From JAVBKV01 sp031553885 (lineage in GTDB: Bacteria > Bacteroidota > Bacteroidia > Bacteroidales > Azobacteroidaceae), in the NCBI GenBank assembly GCA_031553885.1, contig JAVBKV010000024.1, positions 13,968-77,967 of the forward strand: 64,000 nt of DNA. The letters are read 5' to 3'. Positions 51,677 to 59,802 of the stretch are shown here, piece after piece. Numbering within the stretch: the first letter of the stretch is position 1; every line of letters starts with the position of its first letter. A program made the translations under genes and the position numbers. The notes under the pieces were generated by a model, which saw nothing but the letters and a program-made list of their open reading frames with translations, ran no database searches and was not told where the DNA came from.

Positions 51677-53482
51677 TTATTTTGCAACTTTTTCCAATCG
51701 TTTCATAATAGAGAAAATGAAAATAGCTGACAAAATACAGCAAATGATAAAAATACCCCACAACATATAAATATCAGTTCGTTTCCATAACGCACTACCG
51801 ATAAATAATAATTTATTACCGGTAGCAGTAGCTAATAGCCAGCCGCTTTGCATCAGACCCTGGAAACGTGGAGGAGCTACTTTGGAAACAAAAGAAAGTC
51901 CCATCGGACTGAGGAATAACTCTGCGATTGTCAGTACCAGGTAAGTACTCATCAACCAATAAGGACTAATTCTCAGGGTTTCGGCGATAGCATTACCGTA
52001 CAAATCCTTAGGAGAAGGTAGTCCAATAGAAGGGAATAAGACAAATACAAATCCGATGGCAGCGATGATCATCCCAATGCCGATTTTTTTAGGCGTGGAG
52101 GGTTCAATTCCTTTTTTGTTCAACCATTCGAAAGCTCCCATGACCAATGGAGTCAAAGCTACAATAAATAAGGGATTAAACGATTGAAAAACTTCAGGAC
52201 CAATTGGATTTAAATCTTTATAACTGCTTACAAAATAATAACAACCATAACCGGCAGCAATGAAAAATACACCTCCAAAAATCCGGGAAATAGGATTACT
52301 ATCAGGTTTGATCAATAAAATAGCTCCAACAATCGTGATGATAACACAAAGAATAGATTCCAAATTAAAAAACAGATTGGTAATCGGCATCACTTCCTTG
52401 GCTATATAATCCCGAGCAAAAAAGGTCAGAGTTAATCCGTTTTGATGGAAAGACATCCAGAAGAAAATAACTACAATAAAAACCAAGATCAAGGCAGAAA
52501 CCCGAGGTCTCTCTTCTTCGGTGGATATTTGAAACATCAAGGCAACAAAAGCGACAAACAAGCCGACAGCTAAGCCTAAGGGCAGGTACCCGAAAAAAGA
52601 AAAAATCAGGGCGGTAACTCCCATTAACCCCAGGGATACAATGACCGATTTAGGGCTAAAACTAATGTCTGATTTCTTTTTTGTTTCTCTTTTCTCCTGT
52701 TTTTCCATTGCCGTTTTTTTGTCAACAGAAGGCAAAGAACGGTTAAATATCAAGTAAATAACTAAAGAGACAATCATGGCTCCAGCCGCAATTCCAAAAG
52801 CCCAGTTATACCCTTCTGAAAAAATATTCAGGTATTGATTGGCAAATGTTGTTAAATCACCGACAGAAGATCCGCTGACTTTGTTTGCCAATTCCTGTAA
52901 TTGAGTGGTATCAGCTAAGTTTCCATTCAGAAAATTATGGCAGAGAGAAGGAAGACTGGCATCATGCTCGAACCCCTTGCTTTTCAACCACCAGTCCCGG
53001 ACTCCGGCCGCTACATAAGGAGCAAAAAAAGCACCTATATTGATTCCCATGTAAAAAATCATGAAAGCATTATCCCTGAGTTTAGCATACTTTTCATCAT
53101 CATACAACTGACCTACAACCGCTTGCAGGTTTCCTTTGAAAAGACCGTTCCCCAAAGCAATAATCAATAATGCACCCAAGGAAGTATATAATGAAATGTC
53201 AGGAACAGCAATCAGGCAATATCCGGCAAACATAATGATTTGCCCTACCAGAATAACCGTTTTGTATTTTTTTGTCCAATCGGCCAATATGCCACCAACA
53301 AGAGCAAGCGCATAAATCGCAAAATAAAACCAGCTGTAATAGTCTCCGGCAAGTTCTTCATCAAGACCATAACGGGCTTGCAGAAACAAAACCAATATGG
53401 CCATCATTGTATAAAACCCAAAACGCTCCCCCATATTCGTAAAGAAAGCAACAAATAATCCTTTAGGATGATTTTTAAACAT
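51677..53482 (-). CDS. Peptide transporter of the POT family
   Basis: 601 residues. Twelve or more membrane helices; GERFGFYTMMAILVLFLQ (~13-31) and GNGLFKGNLQAVVGQLYDDE (~110-129) match the PTR2/POT signatures. A long charged insert (EKQEKRETKKKS, ~265-277) links the two six-helix halves, and the C-terminal half has extra helices. It would use the proton gradient to import di- or tripeptides. It has its own minus-strand promoter (53526) and is not in the mutarotase unit, which starts 92 bp after its end. Confidence 0.88.
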   Translation of the reverse strand: MFKNHPKGLFVAFFTNMGERFGFYTMMAILVLFLQARYGLDEELAGDYYSWFYFAIYALALVGGILADWTKKYKTVILVGQIIMFAGYCLIAVPDISLYTSLGALLIIALGNGLFKGNLQAVVGQLYDDEKYAKLRDNAFMIFYMGINIGAFFAPYVAAGVRDWWLKSKGFEHDASLPSLCHNFLNGNLADTTQLQELANKVSGSSVGDLTTFANQYLNIFSEGYNWAFGIAAGAMIVSLVIYLIFNRSLPSVDKKTAMEKQEKRETKKKSDISFSPKSVIVSLGLMGVTALIFSFFGYLPLGLAVGLFVAFVALMFQISTEEERPRVSALILVFIVVIFFWMSFHQNGLTLTFFARDYIAKEVMPITNLFFNLESILCVIITIVGAILLIKPDSNPISRIFGGVFFIAAGYGCYYFVSSYKDLNPIGPEVFQSFNPLFIVALTPLVMGAFEWLNKKGIEPSTPKKIGIGMIIAAIGFVFVLFPSIGLPSPKDLYGNAIAETLRISPYWLMSTYLVLTIAELFLSPMGLSFVSKVAPPRFQGLMQSGWLLATATGNKLLFIGSALWKRTDIYMLWGIFIICCILSAIFIFSIMKRLEKVAK

Positions 53483-53525
53483 AAGTTTGTGGTATTAGTT
53501 AATATTAATGAAAGATTCTTTCCGA

Positions 53526-53533
53526 CAAAGATA
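53526..53533 (-). promoter_or_regulatory. Putative -7 box for the POT transporter gene
   Basis: Minus-strand TATCTTTG, 43 bp before the ATG at 53482. Confidence 0.5.
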
Positions 53534-53546
53534 AAAAAAGAAATGT

Positions 53547-53554
53547 TACCTTTG
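53547..53554 (+). promoter_or_regulatory. Putative -7 box for the HAD phosphatase gene
   Basis: TACCTTTG followed by CAC, 29 bp before the ATG at 53584. It is only 13 bp from the opposing box at 53526-53533, so the two promoters share DNA. Confidence 0.5.
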
Positions 53555-53583
53555 CACTGTTTTTACTTTTAATAGGCATAAAA

Positions 53584-54219
53584 ATGGATAAAAAAACAAA
53601 GGCTTTCCTTTTTGATCTGGACGGAGTTATCATTGATACAGAACCTCAATACGATATTTTCTGGAAAAAAACCGGTGAAGATTACAACCTGGGAATTGAA
53701 CATTTTGAACAGGCAGTAAAAGGAATCACACTTCCCAACATCATTCGACGCTTCTTTTCTCACCTGCCTCAGGAAGAAACGGAAAAAATCATGGCTGCTA
53801 ACCATGCTTTCGAGTTGGAAATGGATATGGAACCGATTCCCGGCTCGATGGAGTTTCTGGAATCGCTGAAAAAAGAAGGGGTAAAAATGGGATTGGTAAC
53901 CAGTTCCGATGATGCAAAACTGGAGATTGTATTTAACCGGTTACCGTTGAAGCAATTTTTCGGCACTATCGTATCGTCTGACCGGATTACAGAGGGAAAA
54001 CCTCACCCGATGTGTTATTTACTGGCTGCGCAGGACCTAGGTACTTCACCCGAAGATTGTATTGTTTTTGAAGATTCTTTCAATGGCATCCGTTCCGGGA
54101 ATTCGGCAGGAATGAAAGTAATCGGACTGTCGACAACCAATCCGGCGGAGAGTATCAGAGAACTGGTCAACCAGGTGATCCCGGATTTTCAATCGACAAA
54201 TTGGAAAGATCTATTATAA
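53584..54219 (+). CDS. HAD-family phosphatase (beta-phosphoglucomutase-like)
   Basis: 211 residues. HAD motif I FLFDLDGVIIDTEPQ (catalytic D-x-D ~11/13), cap domain ~18-85, motif II VTSSDD (~103), motif III K (GKPHP, ~138) and motif IV IVFEDSFNGIRSG (~160). This is subfamily IA, close to beta-phosphoglucomutases and sugar or nucleotide phosphatases; the cap residues do not fix the substrate. It is a single gene ending at a strong terminator. Confidence 0.87.
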   Translation: MDKKTKAFLFDLDGVIIDTEPQYDIFWKKTGEDYNLGIEHFEQAVKGITLPNIIRRFFSHLPQEETEKIMAANHAFELEMDMEPIPGSMEFLESLKKEGVKMGLVTSSDDAKLEIVFNRLPLKQFFGTIVSSDRITEGKPHPMCYLLAAQDLGTSPEDCIVFEDSFNGIRSGNSAGMKVIGLSTTNPAESIRELVNQVIPDFQSTNWKDLL

Positions 54220-54222
54220 AAA

Positions 54223-54265
54223 ATTGAGGCTGTACTTCAAGTAAATCTTTAGGTACAGCCTCAAT
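54223..54265 (-). terminator. Terminator between the HAD gene and rng
   Basis: 13-bp arms (ATTGAGGCTGTAC and complement) with a 17-nt loop. On the minus strand a TTTTTT run follows, as expected for the end of rng; on the plus strand it may also end the HAD transcript. Confidence 0.85.
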
Positions 54266-54272
54266 GCATGCT

Positions 54273-55844
54273 TTATGCAGAAAGTGACTCGTCTTTCATG
54301 TCCAACTCGTTTTTCTCTCCGTCAAAAAATTTGAATTCAAGAAATCCGAGGCTTTGATCGGCGATCACGCTAAGTCCCATGGAATATTTGAATTTCCATT
54401 TCCATTTCAGGGAATAAAATCCCTGATTAATAAATGCTGCAATGTATGGATGTACAAAGAGCTTGATTTTCTTCACTTTTAATTTTTCCACAATATAACC
54501 GATTTTACTTTCCAGGTTATCGGTAAATAAGATTGATGGTTGTATTTCTCCTTTTCCAAAACAAGTAGGACAGGTTTCGGCGGTTTTGAAGTCCAATGCA
54601 GGACGAACCCTCTGCCGGGTAATTTGCATCAAACCGAATTTGCTGACCTGCAGAATATTATGCTTTGCTCTGTCGTTAGACATAATCTCCCGCATGTGAT
54701 CAAATAATTTCTGGCGATTTTCCGTTTCATGCATATCGATAAAATCGATCACAATAATCCCTCCCATATCGCGCAGGCGAAGTTGGCGGGCAACTTCGTC
54801 AGCAGCCGCCAGATTCACGTCAATTGCAGTATTTTCCTGTCCGGTACTTGATTTTGAACGGTTACCACTGTTGACGTCAATGACATGCATGGCTTCCGTA
54901 TGTTCAATGATCAGGTAGGCTCCGCTTTTAAAGGTAACCGTTTTCCCGAAACCGGATTTGATTTGTTTGGTTATTCCGAAATTATCAAAAATAGGAAGTT
55001 CTCCGTTATACAGCTCGACAATTTTCGAACGATCAGGAGCAATAAGACTGACATAATCGGATACCTCATTATAAACATCGGCTTCATTGATATGAATGTG
55101 CTGGAAAGAAGGATTAAAAACATCCCTCAGTAGAGCCACAGTTCTTCCTGTCTCTTCGTAAATAAGGGATGGCACCTTGGCTTTAAGAAGTTTAGCCATA
55201 TTGTCATCCCAACGCTTGATTAATGTTTTCAGCTCGGTATCCAGTTCCGCTACCCTTTTCCCTTCGGCGGACGTGCGTACGATAACGCCGAAACTTTTAG
55301 GTTTAATGCTTAGAATTAACTGTTTCAACCGGGCCCGTTCTTCGCCGGATTTAATTTTCTGGGAAACGGATACTTTTTCTCCGAAAGGAATAACCACCAG
55401 GTATCTTCCGGCAAAAGAAACCTCAGAAGTCAGGCGGGGACCCTTTGTCGAGATGGGTTCTTTCGCGATCTGAACCAATACCTCTTCGCCTTGTTTCAAT
55501 ACATCAGTAATACTTCCTTCTTTGCTGATTTCCGGCAAATGTCCGATTTTGCTGATGAGAGGTAGTTTTTTTTTGTCTGCAAAAGTCGTTTTCAGAAATT
55601 TTTGCAGCATGTTGAAATTAGGACCTAAGTCCTGGTAGTGAAGAAATGCATCTTTTTTATATCCAACATCAATAAATGCAGCATTCAGCCCCGGCATCAG
55701 TTTTTTTACCTTGCCGATGTAAATGTCCCCTACGGAAAAAGAAATGCTGCGTCCTTCTTTCTGGATTTCCACCAGTTTTTTATCTTCAAGGACAGCAATC
55801 GAGATTTCGGTAGGTTGAACGTCAATTACTAATTCGCTAATCAC
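54273..55844 (-). CDS. rng: Ribonuclease G/E family
   Basis: 523 residues. An S1-like domain at 35-120 (GDIYIGKVKKLMPGLNAAFIDVGYKKDAFLHYQDL), the RNase E/G catalytic region with MHVIDVNSGNRSK (~315-330; metal-binding D) and GGIIVIDFIDMH (~355; second metal D), and the Zn-link CPTCFGKGE (~425). It processes rRNA and degrades mRNA. It lacks the long scaffold tail of RNase E, as is usual in this phylum. It stands downstream of HU and the tiny basic gene on the same strand, 167 bp beyond the latter. Confidence 0.93.
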   Translation of the reverse strand: MISELVIDVQPTEISIAVLEDKKLVEIQKEGRSISFSVGDIYIGKVKKLMPGLNAAFIDVGYKKDAFLHYQDLGPNFNMLQKFLKTTFADKKKLPLISKIGHLPEISKEGSITDVLKQGEEVLVQIAKEPISTKGPRLTSEVSFAGRYLVVIPFGEKVSVSQKIKSGEERARLKQLILSIKPKSFGVIVRTSAEGKRVAELDTELKTLIKRWDDNMAKLLKAKVPSLIYEETGRTVALLRDVFNPSFQHIHINEADVYNEVSDYVSLIAPDRSKIVELYNGELPIFDNFGITKQIKSGFGKTVTFKSGAYLIIEHTEAMHVIDVNSGNRSKSSTGQENTAIDVNLAAADEVARQLRLRDMGGIIVIDFIDMHETENRQKLFDHMREIMSNDRAKHNILQVSKFGLMQITRQRVRPALDFKTAETCPTCFGKGEIQPSILFTDNLESKIGYIVEKLKVKKIKLFVHPYIAAFINQGFYSLKWKWKFKYSMGLSVIADQSLGFLEFKFFDGEKNELDMKDESLSA

Positions 55845-55937
55845 AATGATGTTGTTTTATAAAGTAAAATAATTTAAAAAACGAAGAAAACGAAAACATG
55901 AAAGGATCTCATTATTTTCATTTTTTCATTCTTTCAT

Positions 55938-55992
55938 TTAAATATAAAGGTTAAATGCGCTAATTACTGCACGTTTAACCTTTTATATTTAA
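55938..55992. repeat. Long inverted repeat between rng and the tiny basic gene
   Basis: TTAAATATAAAGGTTAAA (55938-) pairs with TTTAACCTTTTATATTTAA (to 55992) with one bulge and a 14-nt loop. It lies just after the tiny gene's stop on the minus strand and could end that transcript, though the following run is A-rich, not T-rich. A TTTTTCATTCTTTCATT repeat adjoins it. Confidence 0.7.
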
Positions 55993-56011
55993 GCTTCAGC
56001 AAAAAACAGAT

Positions 56012-56104
56012 TTATTTTTTCTTTTTATGTCTGTTCTTTCTCAGTCTTTTTTTGCGCTTGTGCGTAGACATTTTATGTCTTTTTCTTTTTTTTCCGCTTG
56101 GCAT
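56012..56104 (-). CDS. 30-residue basic protein, AURKAIP1/COX24 (mS38/bS22-like) type
   Basis: A 93-bp frame, MPSGKKRKRHKMSTH followed by KRKKRLRKNR and HKKKK. Two thirds of residues are Lys, Arg or His. This is the AURKAIP1/COX24-domain mini-protein known across Bacteroidota, related to mitochondrial mS38 and mycobacterial bS22 of the small ribosomal subunit; it probably binds rRNA. It lies 44 bp downstream of the HU gene on the same strand, so it may share that promoter. It is too short for usual gene callers. Confidence 0.85.
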   Translation of the reverse strand: MPSGKKRKRHKMSTHKRKKRLRKNRHKKKK

Positions 56105-56148
56105 TGTTGTTTATTTTTTCGTTAATAATTATACGGGTATACAAAGAA

Positions 56149-56442
56149 TTACTTCTTTCCTTGCAAATTGTTTCTCAATTTTTCAGCAAAATACTGAGAA
56201 GGTTTAAATGTAGGAACAAAGCGCTCGGGAATAATGATTGTAGTGTCGTTCTGAATATCACGAGCAGCTTTAGCAGCTCTTTTCTTAACAACGAAAGATC
56301 CAAATCCACGCAAATAAACGTTCTCCCCATTGTTCATAGAATTCATTACTTCATCCATGAAACCTTCTACAGATGCAAGAACAGTTGCTCTGTCAATACC
56401 TGTGCTCTTAGAAATAGCACTTACAATATCTGCTTTTGTCAT
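56149..56442 (-). CDS. HU/IHF-family DNA-binding protein
   Basis: 97 residues from ATG 56442 (MTKADIVSAISKSTGIDRATV). The dimerisation helices are followed by the beta-arm GENVYLRGFGSFVVKKRAAKAARDIQNDTTI and IPERFVPTFKPSQYFAEKL, all HU-type. It bends and compacts DNA. The frame is open to 56487 but the first 15 codons overlap the promoter at 56485-56492, so 56442 is the start. Whether it is HU or IHF-like cannot be told; several paralogues are typical in this phylum. Confidence 0.93.
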   Translation of the reverse strand: MTKADIVSAISKSTGIDRATVLASVEGFMDEVMNSMNNGENVYLRGFGSFVVKKRAAKAARDIQNDTTIIIPERFVPTFKPSQYFAEKLRNNLQGKK

Positions 56443-56484
56443 GATTATAAATAATTTAAATGATAATAGTCTTTTTTCGGACTG

Positions 56485-56492
56485 CAAATATA
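56485..56492 (-). promoter_or_regulatory. Putative -7 box for the HU gene
   Basis: Minus-strand TATATTTG (TAnnTTTG), 43 bp before ATG 56442. Confidence 0.5.
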
Positions 56493-56568
56493 CGTCTTTT
56501 ATTCTTGATTATAAAAAGTTTTCTCAATGATTTTTTTCAAAAACATTTCATAACCCTCAGAATCTATG

Positions 56569-56576
56569 TACTTTTG
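56569..56576 (+). promoter_or_regulatory. Putative -7 box for mutY
   Basis: TACTTTTG, only 8 bp before the ATG at 56585, so the transcript would be leaderless or have a few leader bases. Confidence 0.5.
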
Positions 56577-56584
56577 CATTTGAA

Positions 56585-57640
56585 ATGGAAAGAAACAATT
56601 TTATAGGTAACCGTCTTATCGAGTGGTACCTTATTCATAAAAGGGATTTACCCTGGCGTAATACCAGGGATCCTTATAAAGTCTGGATATCTGAAATCAT
56701 TCTTCAGCAAACACGTGTAAACCAAGGATTTGAATATTACAATCGATTTATCGAACGCTTTCCGGATGTCGGTTCGTTGGCGGATGCAGACGAGCAGGAA
56801 GTATTGAAATACTGGCAGGGACTGGGGTATTATTCCCGTGCACGAAACCTGCACGAAACTTCCCGGATGATCAGAAATAATTATTCCGGCATTTTTCCTC
56901 CGCATTATGAATCGCTCCTGAAACTGAAAGGTGTGGGTGAATATACGGCGGCGGCTATCGCTTCTTTTTCCTGGAACCTGCCTCATCCGGTAGTGGATGG
57001 AAATGTATTCCGGTTTCTGTCCCGGATGTTTGCCGTCAACACTCCTATAGACACACCAAAAGGAAAGAAGGTTTTTACCGAACTAGCCGGAGAACTGATG
57101 GATCCTGACCGTCCGGGCCTTTTTAATCAGGCTATCATGGAATTCGGAGCCCTGCAATGCGTCCCCGTCTCACCCGATTGTTCTTCCTGTCCGTTTGAGA
57201 CTCAGTGTATGGCCAATGCGTCTTCCTCGATTTCCGTTTATCCTGTAAAACAGAACAAAACAAAAACCCAGGAGCGGTACTTCTATTATTTCCATATTTG
57301 CAACGGGAATTATACCTATCTGAACCAACGGAAAGGAAAAGGAATCTGGCAGCACTTATATGAATTTCCTATGGTCGAATCAGACATTCCTCTTTCCTGG
57401 AAGGAATTATCGGATTCACCAGCTTTCAAACAACTTTTCCCATCGTCGGAAAATATTGATTTCAAGCTGATTATCGATCAGAAAAAGCACATACTTTCTC
57501 ACCGGATCTTATACGTGGATTTTTACCAGGTTCTCCTGCCGTCGGAGTCAAACCTGACTTTCCCGTATCTGAAAATCAGGAAAGATGAAATAGATCATTA
57601 TCCGACACATCGCTTGATGCAATTTTATTTGGAGAAATAA
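56585..57640 (+). CDS. mutY: A/G-specific adenine DNA glycosylase
   Basis: 351 residues. Start LIEWYLIHKRDLPWRNTRDPYKVWISEIILQQTR (~11-43), helix-hairpin-helix LKGVGEYTAAAIASF with catalytic Asp in PVVDGNVFRF (~138), and the iron-sulfur cluster ligands C-x6-C-x2-C-x5-C in the QCVPVSPDCSSCPFETQC segment (~193-209). The C-terminal NUDIX-like domain recognises 8-oxoG. It removes A mispaired with 8-oxoG. mutY, ssb and gldE-gldD in this order are usual in Bacteroidota. Confidence 0.95.
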   Translation: MERNNFIGNRLIEWYLIHKRDLPWRNTRDPYKVWISEIILQQTRVNQGFEYYNRFIERFPDVGSLADADEQEVLKYWQGLGYYSRARNLHETSRMIRNNYSGIFPPHYESLLKLKGVGEYTAAAIASFSWNLPHPVVDGNVFRFLSRMFAVNTPIDTPKGKKVFTELAGELMDPDRPGLFNQAIMEFGALQCVPVSPDCSSCPFETQCMANASSSISVYPVKQNKTKTQERYFYYFHICNGNYTYLNQRKGKGIWQHLYEFPMVESDIPLSWKELSDSPAFKQLFPSSENIDFKLIIDQKKHILSHRILYVDFYQVLLPSESNLTFPYLKIRKDEIDHYPTHRLMQFYLEK

Positions 57641-57651
57641 TTATTTATCTC

Positions 57652-57659
57652 TACTTTTG
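57652..57659 (+). promoter_or_regulatory. Putative -7 box for ssb
   Basis: TACTTTTG, 31 bp before the ssb ATG at 57691. Confidence 0.5.
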
Positions 57660-57690
57660 AACCGAATCTTAACTTTTAAAATTGTGTATT

Positions 57691-58167
57691 ATGTCTGTTA
57701 ACAAAGTTATTCTTGTAGGAAATGTAGGAAAAGACCCTGAAGTAAGGTATTTTGACAACGGAGGTGCCGTTGCTAATTTTTCATTGGCCACGACTGAGAA
57801 AGGCTATACTGCTGCCAACGGAACTCAGGTTCCCGACCGTACAGAATGGCATAATGTCGTTTTGTGGCGTGGTTTAGCCGAAATCGCAGAAAAGTATGTA
57901 CGTAAAGGATCCAAGTTGTATATCGAAGGAAAGATACGTACCCGTTCGTATGATGATTCAGCGGGAAACAAACGCTATATTACTGAAATTTGGGGAGATA
58001 ATATGGAACTACTCGACCGGAAGCCGGAAGGCCAGCCGGCAACACCATTTCCCCAGCCTCCTGCTCAGGAAACGGCAACGCCGCAACCGTCATTTGCAAA
58101 TCCTCAAACACCGGCATCATCGCAACCTTTTGAAGAAAACGATGACAAAGACGATTTGCCGTTCTAG
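57691..58167 (+). CDS. ssb: Single-stranded DNA-binding protein
   Basis: 158 residues. OB-fold core 1-110 (VNKVILVGNVGKDPEVRYF, TEWHNVVLWRGLAEIAEKYV, GSKLYIEGKIRTRSYDD), then a proline/glutamine-rich tail and the acidic C-terminal tip EENDDKDDLPF, which binds partner repair and replication proteins. ATG 57691 is the start since upstream codons in frame carry no signal of coding and the promoter is 31 bp away. Confidence 0.96.
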   Translation: MSVNKVILVGNVGKDPEVRYFDNGGAVANFSLATTEKGYTAANGTQVPDRTEWHNVVLWRGLAEIAEKYVRKGSKLYIEGKIRTRSYDDSAGNKRYITEIWGDNMELLDRKPEGQPATPFPQPPAQETATPQPSFANPQTPASSQPFEENDDKDDLPF

Positions 58168-58173
58168 GAATTA

Positions 58174-58267
58174 AATTAAAAATGAAAAATTAAGATTTAA
58201 AAATGAAAACCAATGGAATATTTCTTTCACTCTTAAATTTTTAAATTTTAATTTTTCATTTTTAATT
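58174..58267. repeat. Long inverted repeat of AATTAAAAATGAAAAA between ssb and gldE
   Basis: A 34-nt left arm (58174-58207) pairs with the right arm (58233-58267), about 31 of 34 positions matching, with a ~25-nt loop. It sits directly before the gldE start. It may end the ssb transcript or fold over the gldE start region. Confidence 0.85.
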
Positions 58268-58294
58268 CATATTGTCAAACTAAATTGTTTCATT

Positions 58295-59200
58295 TTGGAC
58301 TCAGATTATTTTTTATCTTTATTAGTAAATATTCTTATCTTACTTATTCTGGCAGGAGCCATTACGGCTTTTGTTATCCTGTTTTTCCGAAAGAAAAGAA
58401 AGGGACTGTCTGCAACCGGGGAACTATCTAAAGTCCTGGATTTTTCTTCCGACGAAAATACGGAAGAAAAAGAAATGCTGGAAGGCATTGTCCGGTTATA
58501 CAGAAAAACAGCAGCGGAAATCATGACCTCCCGTCTTGACATTGCCTGTATCAACATTACATCCGGATTCAAAGATGTCATCGGCTTTATTGTTGAAGTC
58601 GGCTACTCCCGGATTCCGGTATATACAGATGATCAGGATAATATTAAAGGAATCCTGTATGTCAAAGACCTGCTTCCTCACCTCAACAAGCCGGGAGATT
58701 TTGCATGGCAACGACTGATCCGTCCGGCTTTCTTTGTTCCGGGAACAAAAAAAATCGATGATCTGCTGGAAGAATTCAGAAGCAATAAGATACACCTGGC
58801 CATCGTAGTGGATGAATTCGGTGGCACCTCCGGGATTGTGACTCTGGAAGACATACTGGAAGAAATTGTCGGTGAAATCAGTGATGAATACGACGAAGAC
58901 GACACGCAATTCATCCAGTTAAACGACGGGTCTTTTATCTTTGATGCACGGATTGTTCTGTCTGATTTCTTTCAGGCAACGGGAATTTCCTCCAAAGCAT
59001 TTGGCAAATTAACGGAAGATGCCGACACATTGGCCGGATTGATTCTGGAAATCAAAGGGGACTTCCCTGAAAAAAGAGAAATTATTCCTTACGAAAATTA
59101 TACGTTCCAGGTACTGGAAATCAACAAGCACAGAATTCTTAAAGTCAAATTTATAGCAGATAGCACTCCTGCCGATAAAAAAGAAAAAGAAACAATATGA
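58295..59200 (+). CDS. gldE: GldE-like CBS/CorC protein, shortened N-terminus
   Basis: 301 residues from a TTG start (MDSDYFLSLL). One membrane helix (~8-32) leads to two CBS domains (~80-205; AAEIMTSRLDI, YSRIPVYTDDQDNIKGILYVKDLL, IHLAIVVDEFGGTSGIVTLEDILEEIVGEI) and a CorC_HlyC transporter-associated domain (~215-290). GldE in related species is about 440 residues with a DUF21 domain of several helices before the CBS pair. Here DUF21 is reduced to one helix, apparently by internal loss. The gene overlaps gldD by 4 bp. GldE is linked to gliding and type IX secretion in Flavobacterium; its role here is unclear. Confidence 0.8.
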   Translation: MDSDYFLSLLVNILILLILAGAITAFVILFFRKKRKGLSATGELSKVLDFSSDENTEEKEMLEGIVRLYRKTAAEIMTSRLDIACINITSGFKDVIGFIVEVGYSRIPVYTDDQDNIKGILYVKDLLPHLNKPGDFAWQRLIRPAFFVPGTKKIDDLLEEFRSNKIHLAIVVDEFGGTSGIVTLEDILEEIVGEISDEYDEDDTQFIQLNDGSFIFDARIVLSDFFQATGISSKAFGKLTEDADTLAGLILEIKGDFPEKREIIPYENYTFQVLEINKHRILKVKFIADSTPADKKEKETI

Positions 59201-59778
59201 AACTGGGGCGTACTATTGTATGGATGTGTATCCTATTCCTCATCATCGAAGTTACGGGGTGTTCTGATTATTCACCCAAACCCAGGGGATATTTCCGGAT
59301 CGAACTGCCGGAGAAAAGCTATCGGCAGTTATCCGCTTATCCGGAATTTTCATTCGATATCCCGTCCGGTTCAATCATAGAACCTGTACCGGATAGCACC
59401 GGAGGAGAATGGTTTAACATCGTATATCCGGACCTGGATGCAAAAATTTACTGTGGCTATCTGCCTATTACTGCTTCCGGATTCAAAGAAACGGCGGAAG
59501 ACAACTACAGATTTGTATACGGTCATGCCATCAAAGCGGATGCGATCGAAGTACAACCCTATACATGCCCAGAACAAAACGTTTACGGACTTGTTTATGA
59601 CATAAAAGGAAATGTCGCCACTCCGGTTCAGTTTATACTGACGGATAGTGTGCGTTCTTTTTTCCGGGGATCGCTCTATTTCAATTGTACTCCGAATCGG
59701 GATTCCATAGCACCGGTAGTGAACTACATCCGGGAGGACATCCGGTTATTGATGGAAAGTTTCCGCTGGAAAAATTGA
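59197..59778 (+). CDS. gldD: Gliding motility lipoprotein GldD
   Basis: 193 residues. Lipoprotein signal (IIEVTGCSDYSPKP, C22) followed by the signature PRGYFRIELPEKSY and a later INIVYPDL-like strand (FNIVYPDLDAKIYCGYL). GldD is an essential gliding/type IX secretion-associated lipoprotein in Flavobacterium, but is kept in non-gliding Bacteroidales too. The ATGA overlap with gldE indicates coupled translation. Confidence 0.9.
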   Translation: MKLGRTIVWMCILFLIIEVTGCSDYSPKPRGYFRIELPEKSYRQLSAYPEFSFDIPSGSIIEPVPDSTGGEWFNIVYPDLDAKIYCGYLPITASGFKETAEDNYRFVYGHAIKADAIEVQPYTCPEQNVYGLVYDIKGNVATPVQFILTDSVRSFFRGSLYFNCTPNRDSIAPVVNYIREDIRLLMESFRWKN

Positions 59779-59802
59779 TATTTAATTGGTATGACATACA
59801 TT

